A DNA stretch of 64,000 nt from Pseudomonas sp. B21-015 (GTDB taxonomy: Bacteria; Pseudomonadota; Gammaproteobacteria; Pseudomonadales; Pseudomonadaceae): NCBI RefSeq assembly GCF_024749285.1, contig NZ_CP087196.1, forward strand, positions 3,906,001 to 3,970,000, given 5' to 3'. The stretch's first letter is position 1, and every line of letters starts with the position of its first letter. The notes under the pieces are model-generated. The model saw only the letters and a program-made list of their open reading frames with translations. It had not been told where the DNA came from and searched no databases. The translations under genes and the position numbers were made by a program. This document shows positions 28,189 to 35,822 of this stretch, piece by piece.

Positions 28189-29366
28189 GACTCGGATAAC
28201 TGTTCGAAGATCATCCCCACGTCACGTACCAACGCGGGGCGATCGAAGCTGCGCAGGCGAAGGCGAGTGCCAGCGCCTTCATAAACACCGCTGGCGAAGC
28301 GATCCAGGTTCTGCGGCTGAGCCCAGTACAGGGTACCCAAGCCATCGCGCGGCGAGCTGTTGCGGCGGGCGATCACCCATGCACCCCGCTCGGGGTGCAA
28401 TGGCCTGCCCTCCTTACTAAGGCTGCGCGCAAGATCCCTGTAGCGGGTAGACGCCCCTGTCTGGAGTTCCCACGCGATCCCCAGCAGGTCGATATCCCTC
28501 ACCTCTCGCCAGAGGAACGGGATTTCGGCGCCACCGACCCGGGCACCGATTTCCAGGAACAGCCATCTGTCATCCAGGTCGAACAGTTCGAGGTGGAAGA
28601 CGATTTCTCGCTCAGGCGCGAAGACTGCCAGCAGTTGCTCGACGCGCCCCGCAATTCGCTGTTCGTCGTCGCCCTCCTCGAGCTCGATGCTACCCAGCGG
28701 GCTGTCCGGACCGAAATCGGCACAGCTGTTCACATAACGCGACGCCGTGACCACCACAATCCGTTGCCCATCCCACCAGCCGTCTACGTGCAGGATGGGG
28801 GCCGCGCAGTAAGCCTGGACCATCATCGGCTCCGTTGCCTGCCGGATCTGATCAAGATCCCCTGGGCCGCGAAGGAATTTTACCCCGCGACTCGCCGTGC
28901 CATAGCGCGGCTTGAGCACCAGCGGATAGCCGTGTTCGGCCGCCAGTCGCTCCACCGCTTCGCGGGAATCGGCGGGCGAGGCAGGCAGCACGCCGATCGA
29001 CGTTTGCCGGCCAGCGACCTCCAGCATGGTGAGCTTGTCGCGGAACCGCTCGGTCCAGGCGACAAGATCTCCCGGTATCTGCCATCGCTCGCGGATAGAA
29101 GCCGCATTGAGCAGGTCGCCCTCATTAAGGGCAACCACCAGCGCTGGAACGCCATGCTGCTCGACCAAACGCTCAGCCTCGACCATGACCGCCTCAGCAT
29201 CGTCCAGTGAGGCGAGCGTCGAGCTTGACGCCAGACGCTCGCTCGGCAGGGACGCGCGGGATTCGGGCGTGCAGATCGCCCGAATCTGCATTCCTGCAGG
29301 CAGTTCGTATCGGTCATAGAGCGCTTGGCAGCCGACCCAACGGTGCAAGCACAGGACATATCTCAT
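28170..29366 (-). CDS. ATP-grasp ligase (second of the operon)
   Basis: A 398-residue ATP-grasp protein. The ATP-binding Lys lies in YPLVLKPRYGTASRGVKFLRG, then MMVQAYCAAPILHVDGWWDG. The metal-binding acids are in IVFHLELFDLDDRWLFLEIGARVGGAEIPFL. It is not closely similar to the neighbouring ATP-grasp protein except in fold. Such enzymes form an amide or peptide bond through an acyl phosphate. Its start overlaps the stop of the upstream gene by 4 nt (29363-29366). Substrates unknown; an amino acid or the small-peptide product is likely. Confidence 0.82.
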   Translation of the reverse strand: MRYVLCLHRWVGCQALYDRYELPAGMQIRAICTPESRASLPSERLASSSTLASLDDAEAVMVEAERLVEQHGVPALVVALNEGDLLNAASIRERWQIPGDLVAWTERFRDKLTMLEVAGRQTSIGVLPASPADSREAVERLAAEHGYPLVLKPRYGTASRGVKFLRGPGDLDQIRQATEPMMVQAYCAAPILHVDGWWDGQRIVVVTASRYVNSCADFGPDSPLGSIELEEGDDEQRIAGRVEQLLAVFAPEREIVFHLELFDLDDRWLFLEIGARVGGAEIPFLWREVRDIDLLGIAWELQTGASTRYRDLARSLSKEGRPLHPERGAWVIARRNSSPRDGLGTLYWAQPQNLDRFASGVYEGAGTRLRLRSFDRPALVRDVGMIFEQLSESWGAQS

Positions 29367-30619
29367 GCCGTGGGGTCCACGATGAAGTGGACCGCTTCCA
29401 CCAGTTCGTCGCCGATCCGAACGGCCTCCTCGCGCGAGGAGCCTGTTGCCAGGACATACCCTGAAACGCAGTCGGCAACGGTGTCGAGCGGAGGAATCTT
29501 GTCGCCCTCATGCTTCTGGATGACGACGGCACGCTCGGCTGCACCCAGCTCAAACAGGAACGGCAGGAACACCAGTGGCGTCTCGCCTGGCTTGGTATGG
29601 CGCACATCGACATCAGGCTTGAGATCGAGCTCGACCTTTCTGACCTTGCCAGGCGTCGGTACGAAGAACTGGATCGCGGCACCCGCTATCGGCTCGGGCG
29701 ACACATCCGGCAGGGTGTCGATACCCAGTGGCACCGTCAGGAACATGCGGTTCAGGTCCAGGCCGAACGCACGCCGCACCAGTTCCGGGGCACCCGAGCC
29801 CGCCAGGCGAGCGTGGGATTCGAGTACACGAGGACCTTTCGGGGTCAGCACGAACTCGCTGTGGGAAGGCCCCTCCTCCAGCTCTACGGCGTCGAGCAGG
29901 CGGCAGGTCATTTCCTTCAGCTCGCTCAGCCATTTTTTGGCCTCAGTGCTCGGCGTACTGACCTCCCACTCTACGTATTTGTCGTTCATGCGGTACTGGG
30001 AGTAACCAATCGGAAGGTGGCGACCCTTGAACGAGAAGGAGTCGACGCTGACGACCGGCCCCTCCAGGTACTCCTCGATGATGATGTGCTTGACGTCGGC
30101 ATCCTGAAGCGCCTGCCAAGCCTTGGAAGCGGAGGCTTCGTCATCGCAGGGATGGATGTGCAGGCTGGCTACGCCTTCGGCTGGTTTGAGAACCGACTTG
30201 CCATGCTCTTTGACGAACGTGATGGCATCCTGCGCACTGGTGACATGGCGATAAGCTACCGGGCTCAGGTTGTGCTCGACCAGCAACTCGCGCATGGCCA
30301 CTTTGTCCTTGAGCAGGCGCGCAGTCTTATAGGAAACCCCGGTGAGGCCGAAGTGATCAACCACCTTGCCCGTCGACTCGCCCGCCACTTCGGTGGTGGT
30401 AATGATGCGATCGAACGGACGTTCGCGGTGCAGGGGCTCGAGGACCTTGATAATGGCCTCGGCGTCGTCAAGCCTGGCATGCACCACTTGTTCGCAATGG
30501 GCGAGGATCTCCTGCTCGTAGTCACCCTCTTGATGCACCAGTACGACGTCGATGCCCAGTTCTTTGGCACCGTGGATAGGCGCGGGACGGCCACCGACTA
30601 CTGCGATACGCTTGTTCAT
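29363..30619 (-). CDS. ATP-grasp ligase (first of the operon)
   Basis: A 418-residue ATP-grasp protein with an N-terminal Rossmann-like region (RIAVVGGRPAPIHGAKELGIDVVLVHQ). The ATP-grasp core includes KSVLKPAEGVASLHIHP, IIIEEYLEGPVVSVDSFSF and the metal site GPSHSEFVLTPKGPRVLESHARLAGSG. This resembles carnosine-synthase-like and dipeptide-forming ligases. GGAG precedes the ATG at 30619. With the second ATP-grasp it suggests that two amide bonds, or one bond plus activation of a second group, are made in the pathway. Confidence 0.85.
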   Translation of the reverse strand: MNKRIAVVGGRPAPIHGAKELGIDVVLVHQEGDYEQEILAHCEQVVHARLDDAEAIIKVLEPLHRERPFDRIITTTEVAGESTGKVVDHFGLTGVSYKTARLLKDKVAMRELLVEHNLSPVAYRHVTSAQDAITFVKEHGKSVLKPAEGVASLHIHPCDDEASASKAWQALQDADVKHIIIEEYLEGPVVSVDSFSFKGRHLPIGYSQYRMNDKYVEWEVSTPSTEAKKWLSELKEMTCRLLDAVELEEGPSHSEFVLTPKGPRVLESHARLAGSGAPELVRRAFGLDLNRMFLTVPLGIDTLPDVSPEPIAGAAIQFFVPTPGKVRKVELDLKPDVDVRHTKPGETPLVFLPFLFELGAAERAVVIQKHEGDKIPPLDTVADCVSGYVLATGSSREEAVRIGDELVEAVHFIVDPTA

Positions 30620-30663
30620 GCATAAACTCCATGTCTATTGGGATGGTTTTTTGAAGCAAAGGA

Positions 30664-31620
30664 TCAACTGCCGTACACCCTACGCAGCCAGCGCGCCTTG
30701 CCGTTGAGCAAAGGCTGGAACGCCTTGCGTCGGTGCAGCACGCGGGCATTTTTGAAAATGAAGAAGTCGCCTGGCTGCAGCACCACCTCTATACCCTGGG
30801 CGTCACGCAGGCACTGGCGCAGGAGCGCAAGAGCCTTTTCGCTGTCCAGGTCGAGCGCGGCCACGATGCCATCGTCAAAGCGCAAGCGATAACCGCCAGC
30901 GTCCTGCTCCAGCACCGGCAGCACCCTCGCCTCGCCATCGAAGCCCTCGTTGGAGGCGGGGGCACCAAAGGTGTAGGCAGCCTTCTGCAACTGGGCGATC
31001 GCCCAGGTGGGCAGCCGTGAAAGAACATGATCCACACAAACAATGTCGGTGGAGGCCCCTTCAAAGTTGCGCACGGCGGTGAAGGCCAGGAAGTTCGGCA
31101 CGGCGGTCGCGACACTTCGGCTTTGATCGGCGAAGGGCCAGTTGGGGTTGTCGGTGTGCCAGAAAAACTCCACATCGGCGCCCCAGGAACTCGTGGTGCC
31201 CGCAGCCTCCGGGACCGGAACGACGTTTCTGACCAGCTTGCCGAAGTTTTCATACTCGACGGCATGCGGCCTGACACCCAGCAGTCGCAGCATGCCAAAG
31301 TGCAGCAGATCGAAATCAAGAACGCACTCGGCATTGGGCAGGAAGCCATTGCGTGGCGTCGCGATGTCCGTCGAGAGCGAAATGCCTCTGATCAGCAGCG
31401 CTTTGTGCGGGCTGGCAGGAAATGCGCGAATCGCCTCGACGATATCCCGTCCCAACACGGTGCCGAGCCAGTCCCCGCCGACTGTTCCCACACTGTCAGC
31501 GCAGTGTGGCGTTTCGGCCAGCCTCACGCGACAGTGCTCCAGCCCGGTCAGGTCGGGGTCATTGACGACCATCTCCTGTACCAGCGAAGCCTCCTGAACA
31601 TCCATGGCCAAGACGCTCAT
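30664..31620 (-). CDS. Clavaminate-synthase/TauD-like Fe(II)/2-oxoglutarate oxygenase
   Basis: A 318-residue oxygenase. The ATG at 31620 is chosen because it overlaps the stop of the 38-residue ORF (ATGA); the longer frame would run through that ORF. The facial triad is visible: HTD in VEFFWHTDNPNWPF, distal His in FIFKNARVLHRRKAF, and the 2-oxoglutarate Arg in RWLRRVYGS at the C-terminus. LLIRGISLSTDIATP and the overall layout fit the clavaminate synthase-like branch, which hydroxylates or desaturates amino acids. AmbC and AmbD of the methoxyvinylglycine pathway belong to the same superfamily. Confidence 0.83.
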   Translation of the reverse strand: MSVLAMDVQEASLVQEMVVNDPDLTGLEHCRVRLAETPHCADSVGTVGGDWLGTVLGRDIVEAIRAFPASPHKALLIRGISLSTDIATPRNGFLPNAECVLDFDLLHFGMLRLLGVRPHAVEYENFGKLVRNVVPVPEAAGTTSSWGADVEFFWHTDNPNWPFADQSRSVATAVPNFLAFTAVRNFEGASTDIVCVDHVLSRLPTWAIAQLQKAAYTFGAPASNEGFDGEARVLPVLEQDAGGYRLRFDDGIVAALDLDSEKALALLRQCLRDAQGIEVVLQPGDFFIFKNARVLHRRKAFQPLLNGKARWLRRVYGS

Positions 31621-31733
31621 GATTTGCGGTTCAGATATGAGGTGACCTTGGGGTCCGGACGATGGGCGAACGCCTTGGTTCGCCGGATAAACATCCCCAA
31701 CGGCAGGATCAGGTAGAGCAGAACATAATCCAT
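31617..31733 (-). CDS. 38-residue membrane peptide inside the operon
   Basis: The frame begins MDYVLLYLILPLGMFIRR, one short hydrophobic helix followed by arginines. It continues with a polar tail containing HRPDPKV and ending YLNRKS. GGGAAGG lies 7 nt upstream of the ATG. The stop overlaps the start of the oxygenase gene (ATGA at 31617-31620), which argues that it is translated and couples the two genes. No family recognised. It could be a membrane anchor or accessory subunit for the oxygenase or carbamoyltransferase. Confidence 0.65.
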   Translation of the reverse strand: MDYVLLYLILPLGMFIRRTKAFAHRPDPKVTSYLNRKS

Positions 31734-31761
31734 AGTGCACCTTCCCTAGTGTATGAAATAG

Positions 31762-33603
31762 TTAATCCAGCGGTACTGTCTCGCGCCAGTCGACCGCTTC
31801 CTCAAACTGAGGCTGCTCCGATTTATCGAGATAGAAATCGCCAATCGCCAGTACATCCATATTGGTACGCATGAAGCAGCGATAAGCTTCGAACGGCGTG
31901 TTCACAATGGGCTCACCGCGCACGTTGAACGAGGTGTTGACCAGTACCGGACACCCCGAACGCTGGTAGAAGCGTTCAAGCAGCGCCCGGAACCGCGGGT
32001 TGCGCTCCCGGTCCACGGTCTGCACTCTTGCCGAGAAGTCCACGTGGGTAATTGCTGGCAGATCGCTGCGCACCAACTTGAGCAAGTCGATACCGGTAAG
32101 CCGCGCACTCTCCTGTGGGATCGCCTTGCGAATGCCCTTTGCAATGGGCGAGACCACCAGCATGTAGGGGCTTTCCTCGACGATATCGAAGTAGTCAGCC
32201 GCTTTTTCCTCAAGCACCACGGGAGCGAAGGGCCGGAAGGACTCGCGAAACTTGATGCGCAGGTTCATGTTTGACTGGGTGTCCGAGCGGCGCGGATCAC
32301 CCAGGATCGAACGGCTGCCAAGTGATCGCGGACCGAACTCCATCCGCCCCTGGAACCAGCCGATGACCCCGCCGTCCTCTATGCTGGTGCTCACCCGCTG
32401 GTCGAGCTCTTCCTGCGAAAGCCTGTGAAAAACAGCGCCGCAGGCTTCCAGTTCGTCCCTGATCTGCTCCTCACTGTACTCCGGCCCGAGCAATGCTCCG
32501 CTCATGCCATCACGCACGCCAGCAGGTAGCTCGCGGTTTGCTACGCGGCGATGCGTGCGGTCTGTCAGCAGCGCGGCGCCCAGCGAGCCACCCGCATCGC
32601 CAGCCGCCGGTTGCACCCACAGTCGGTCGAACGTTCGCTCACGCGAGATCACACCGTTGGCTACGCAGTTAAGGGCAACGCCCCCGGCCATGCATAGCGC
32701 TGTCTCGCCAGTGAGTTCACGGGCGGTCTTGGCCAGGCGCGAAACGACGATTTCCGTGACTTTCTGCACCGATGCCGCCAAATCGAATTCGCGATCGGTA
32801 AGGGGGGCCTCGGGCAAGCGCCGGGGGCCTCCGAACAGCTGCTCAAAGGCATCGCCCGTCATGACCTGGCCCTTGATGAACTCGAACTTGGTCCAGTCGA
32901 GTCTGAAGCTGCCATCGGGCTTCACATCGATCAGATGCGAGAGGATCGTGTCGACGTAGTGAGGCTTGCCATAAGGCGCAAGTCCCATGAGTTTGTATTC
33001 GCCGGAGTCCACCTTGAAGCCGCAGAAATAGGTGAAGGCCGAGTAGAGCAAGCCCAGCGAATGGGGAAAGGACAACTCTGCGACCAGCTCGATGCCTTCT
33101 GGCTTACCGTGCCAGAGAGTGGTCGTCGCCCATTCGCCGACACTGTCGATACACAGGATCGCGGCGCTCTCGAACGGACTGGGGAAGAACGCCGATGCAG
33201 CGTGGGACTCGTGGTGGCCATGCACTTCGATTCGGCGACCGTCCCGGTCTCCCATCGCGCTGAGATGACGCACAACCTCACGGTCCATTCGGCGCTTGGT
33301 TGATAGCCATTCGCCAAGCACCGGTGCATAGGTGCGCGCTGCCGAAAACCCGGCCACGGCTGCCGTCGAGAGCACCCGACGGAACTTGAGCGCCGGGTCT
33401 TCGTAATAGGCGACATGGTCGACATCGGCCAGGTTTATACCTGCGTACGTCAGGACATACTCAATGGCCTTACGCGGAAAACCCGGGTCATGCCGGATCC
33501 GGCTGAAGCGCTCTTCCTGGGCCGCGGCGACGATCTTGCCGTCCACAACCAGAGTGGCCGCGCTGTCGTGATAAAAGGCAGAAATGCCAAGCGTAACCGT
33601 CAT
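31762..33603 (-). CDS. NodU/CmcH-type O-carbamoyltransferase
   Basis: A 613-residue enzyme that transfers carbamoyl from carbamoyl phosphate via carbamoyl-adenylate to a hydroxyl (or related) group. The N-terminal Kae1-like domain is clear: LGISAFYHDSAATLVVDG, AQEERFSRIRHD, the metal-binding HHESHAASAFFPSPF, and SGEYKLMGLAPYG. The C-terminal YrdC-like part has GRMEFGPRSLGSRSILGDPR, SFRPFAPVVLEE and GCPVLVNTSFNVRGEPIV. Full length, no lost motif seen. It overlaps the preceding gene by 4 nt (ATGA at 33600-33603). In the pathway it should carbamoylate a hydroxylated intermediate. Confidence 0.9.
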   Translation of the reverse strand: MTVTLGISAFYHDSAATLVVDGKIVAAAQEERFSRIRHDPGFPRKAIEYVLTYAGINLADVDHVAYYEDPALKFRRVLSTAAVAGFSAARTYAPVLGEWLSTKRRMDREVVRHLSAMGDRDGRRIEVHGHHESHAASAFFPSPFESAAILCIDSVGEWATTTLWHGKPEGIELVAELSFPHSLGLLYSAFTYFCGFKVDSGEYKLMGLAPYGKPHYVDTILSHLIDVKPDGSFRLDWTKFEFIKGQVMTGDAFEQLFGGPRRLPEAPLTDREFDLAASVQKVTEIVVSRLAKTARELTGETALCMAGGVALNCVANGVISRERTFDRLWVQPAAGDAGGSLGAALLTDRTHRRVANRELPAGVRDGMSGALLGPEYSEEQIRDELEACGAVFHRLSQEELDQRVSTSIEDGGVIGWFQGRMEFGPRSLGSRSILGDPRRSDTQSNMNLRIKFRESFRPFAPVVLEEKAADYFDIVEESPYMLVVSPIAKGIRKAIPQESARLTGIDLLKLVRSDLPAITHVDFSARVQTVDRERNPRFRALLERFYQRSGCPVLVNTSFNVRGEPIVNTPFEAYRCFMRTNMDVLAIGDFYLDKSEQPQFEEAVDWRETVPLD

Positions 33604-35711
33604 AGCAGCGACCTCACTTTTTCGCGAAACTTATCCAGCATTGTTTGCTCCCTGGGTGGATTGAGCGCGACGAATCCATTACGGACGCGCGCCCAAAGTT
33701 CTTCACGGTCACGTCGAGAAAATGCGCAAAGGTAGGTATCCAGACTCGCGGCAGCCCATGCCGTATGCCCGGTGGAGATGTTGTCGATGGAGTTGTGCAG
33801 ATCGACGAACATCGTCGGATAGCCGTAGGCGACCAACGCCTTGTGGGTACGCCGATAACCGCCACCTACACCGGATAGCTCCATCGCCAGGTTCAGCCCG
33901 AGAATCTCCGGGCAGTAGGTTTGGGGATACCGTCCGATTGACAACCAGAACACGGGCAGCTCGAAGTCCTCGTCGTTGAAGCACGTTGCGTTGGCGTATC
34001 CAGGGTCGGCGGTGGCCGGCAACTCGCCATGTACTGCCTTGAGCAGATGGCGGTAGATAACGGGATGGTTCTGCGCCTCGATTCCGTTGCCCAACTCATC
34101 GAAAAGCGTTTCGAACAGCCGGCTGCCATACGCCGTGGAGGCTACCGCCGGGTGGGCGAACCCGGCCAGCCAAGCCCCGTCGATCATTGTCAGCGGCGCC
34201 AGGGACAGGATATCGGCGACCACCTCATCGCGAGACGGCAGCTCTTCGTCCTGCCCCAGTGCCTGGTTGGAAGCTTCATGCTGGCCCTGCAACCACTGCT
34301 GCAAGACACCGGGAGCCCAATGCTCCGGCAACGAGCAACGCCCCTTGGCGACGCCATGGGCGGCCCGGGCCAGCCAGCTCTTCACGTAGTGACCGGCATA
34401 GGACTCATCTGACGGCGCGAGCTCCATGCGCAACATGCGCGGGTAGGCCTCTCGTGGGCTCAAACTGGCGACTAACGCTTGGGGTTCAGCGTCCTCGCGA
34501 ATAGCCCCGGCGAGTATTCCGTCGTCTTTCCATACCTGGAAAGCCGCAGGCTGCATGGGCGCATCGGCGTAAGGCAAGCCGCAGATCCAGCGGTGAAGAA
34601 TGGCAATATCGTCGCGACTGAAGATTCGGAACATCTTGCCCCGCGGCGAAATCAGGCTGGTGAGCAGTGGACTCGATTCCGGCTTGCCCGCCCGCACGTA
34701 GGTGCTGGCGGCAAGATGATCGAGGAACGTCAAGGAGTCGTCGACCGCGAGCAAGGGCTTCATCGGCACCTTATTCAGCCGTGTCTTGTCATGGTATTGG
34801 CAAGCATCCAGCCGACGTCGGCTAATCAGGTGGCGTGCCGCCTCTCTCGGATCGAGCCAGCGCTCAAGCACATTGAGCAGTGCTCCGTTCATCTCCTCGA
34901 CTTGCCAGCGCGCCCACAGGTAGCCTTGGCGTACCCCAACGTTTGCGGCCGGTCCCATCTGCCCGAGAAATTCCCGGACGGCCACTTCAGCGAGCACGGC
35001 GAGATCGTCGGTACGACCGGCGGGGTCGTGACGCAAATCGAGAAATTGGCGGGTGGACGGCTCATTGTTGGCAATGAACTCGAACGCGGGCAGCAGCCCG
35101 CAATGGCGCAGGTAAAGGTTGACCCCCAGGATCTGGGCCGTCAGCGACTCCGGGAAATGCCCCAATACGACCAGGGCCGAGGCACAGTTGAAGGCTCCGT
35201 CCGAAATCCTTGGGTCGGCCACTGCTCGCAAGAGATCTTCGCCAGCATCTGCCAGCGCGTGCTGACGCAGCAATTCCTGGTAGCGCTGGATACGACTGGC
35301 CCCCGGTTGACCGGCACCCACATCCGCCGCATGGATACGCAGCGCTGCCATGGCATGGCGCGCTTCATTATTCCAGCTACCACAGACCCCATGAATCAGG
35401 TGCTGGCTGCCGATCAGAAAGGGAGCCGACTCCAACGCCGCCTTGGCACGCAGCGCCTGGGCATCTGCTTCGTTCGTCTCGATTGCCTGTGCCAACCTTC
35501 GGAATCCGTCGCGCCATGGCCCAAGCCGCTCGCATGCCACACTCGCCAGCCCCGCCAAGGCCGTCGCGCTGGCGAAGTCGAGGTCTGCCAAGTCCGTCCC
35601 CTGCACCGCATCCAGGCACGTGCGCAGGGTGACGGGCGTGAACATGCGCCTCGCCTCTCCCCCGGTCTCTGCCCCGAGGAAACTGGAAAAGATTTGCCTA
35701 TTAGTCTTCAT
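33600..35711 (-). CDS. Large protein with C-terminal haem-oxygenase-like di-iron oxidase domain
   Basis: A 703-residue protein. The last 200 residues carry the ligand pattern of haem-oxygenase-like di-iron oxidases (PF14518-like): E in LFDELGNGIEAQ, H in QNHPVIYRHLL, E in YCPEILGLNLAMEL, then H, D and H in FVDLHNSIDNISTGHTAWA. A segment at about 170-205 (ALVVLGHFPESLTAQILGVNLYL) aligns with FWLSIGRYPQTYCPEILGLNLAM, but with Gln for the ligand Glu. That suggests a duplicated, degenerate N-terminal copy. Such oxidases hydroxylate nitrogen or cleave amino-acid carbon chains using O2. The start shares one base with the stop of the 31-residue ORF. Confidence 0.75.
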   Translation of the reverse strand: MKTNRQIFSSFLGAETGGEARRMFTPVTLRTCLDAVQGTDLADLDFASATALAGLASVACERLGPWRDGFRRLAQAIETNEADAQALRAKAALESAPFLIGSQHLIHGVCGSWNNEARHAMAALRIHAADVGAGQPGASRIQRYQELLRQHALADAGEDLLRAVADPRISDGAFNCASALVVLGHFPESLTAQILGVNLYLRHCGLLPAFEFIANNEPSTRQFLDLRHDPAGRTDDLAVLAEVAVREFLGQMGPAANVGVRQGYLWARWQVEEMNGALLNVLERWLDPREAARHLISRRRLDACQYHDKTRLNKVPMKPLLAVDDSLTFLDHLAASTYVRAGKPESSPLLTSLISPRGKMFRIFSRDDIAILHRWICGLPYADAPMQPAAFQVWKDDGILAGAIREDAEPQALVASLSPREAYPRMLRMELAPSDESYAGHYVKSWLARAAHGVAKGRCSLPEHWAPGVLQQWLQGQHEASNQALGQDEELPSRDEVVADILSLAPLTMIDGAWLAGFAHPAVASTAYGSRLFETLFDELGNGIEAQNHPVIYRHLLKAVHGELPATADPGYANATCFNDEDFELPVFWLSIGRYPQTYCPEILGLNLAMELSGVGGGYRRTHKALVAYGYPTMFVDLHNSIDNISTGHTAWAAASLDTYLCAFSRRDREELWARVRNGFVALNPPREQTMLDKFREKVRSLL

Positions 35712-35806
35712 CAGTGCATTGGATATATGGAGGAATTGTTTTTCTTCTTGGACTTTTTCTTTTTCTTGAACAAAGAACCAAGTGCCTTGCGAATTCGCTT
35801 GAACAT
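35711..35806 (-). CDS. 31-residue lysine-rich peptide inside the operon
   Basis: It begins MFKRIRKALGSLF, an amphipathic basic helix. A lysine cluster follows (eight Lys in the next nine residues), and the peptide ends NNSSIYPMH. In all 12 of 31 residues are Lys or Arg. AGGAGA lies upstream of the ATG at 35806. The stop and the next gene's ATG overlap (TGATG at 35709-35713), supporting translation. It might be a carrier or scaffold peptide, an RNA- or membrane-binding accessory, or a precursor. No family recognised. Confidence 0.7.
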   Translation of the reverse strand: MFKRIRKALGSLFKKKKKSKKKNNSSIYPMH

Positions 35807-35822
35807 AGAGTCTCCTAAACTT

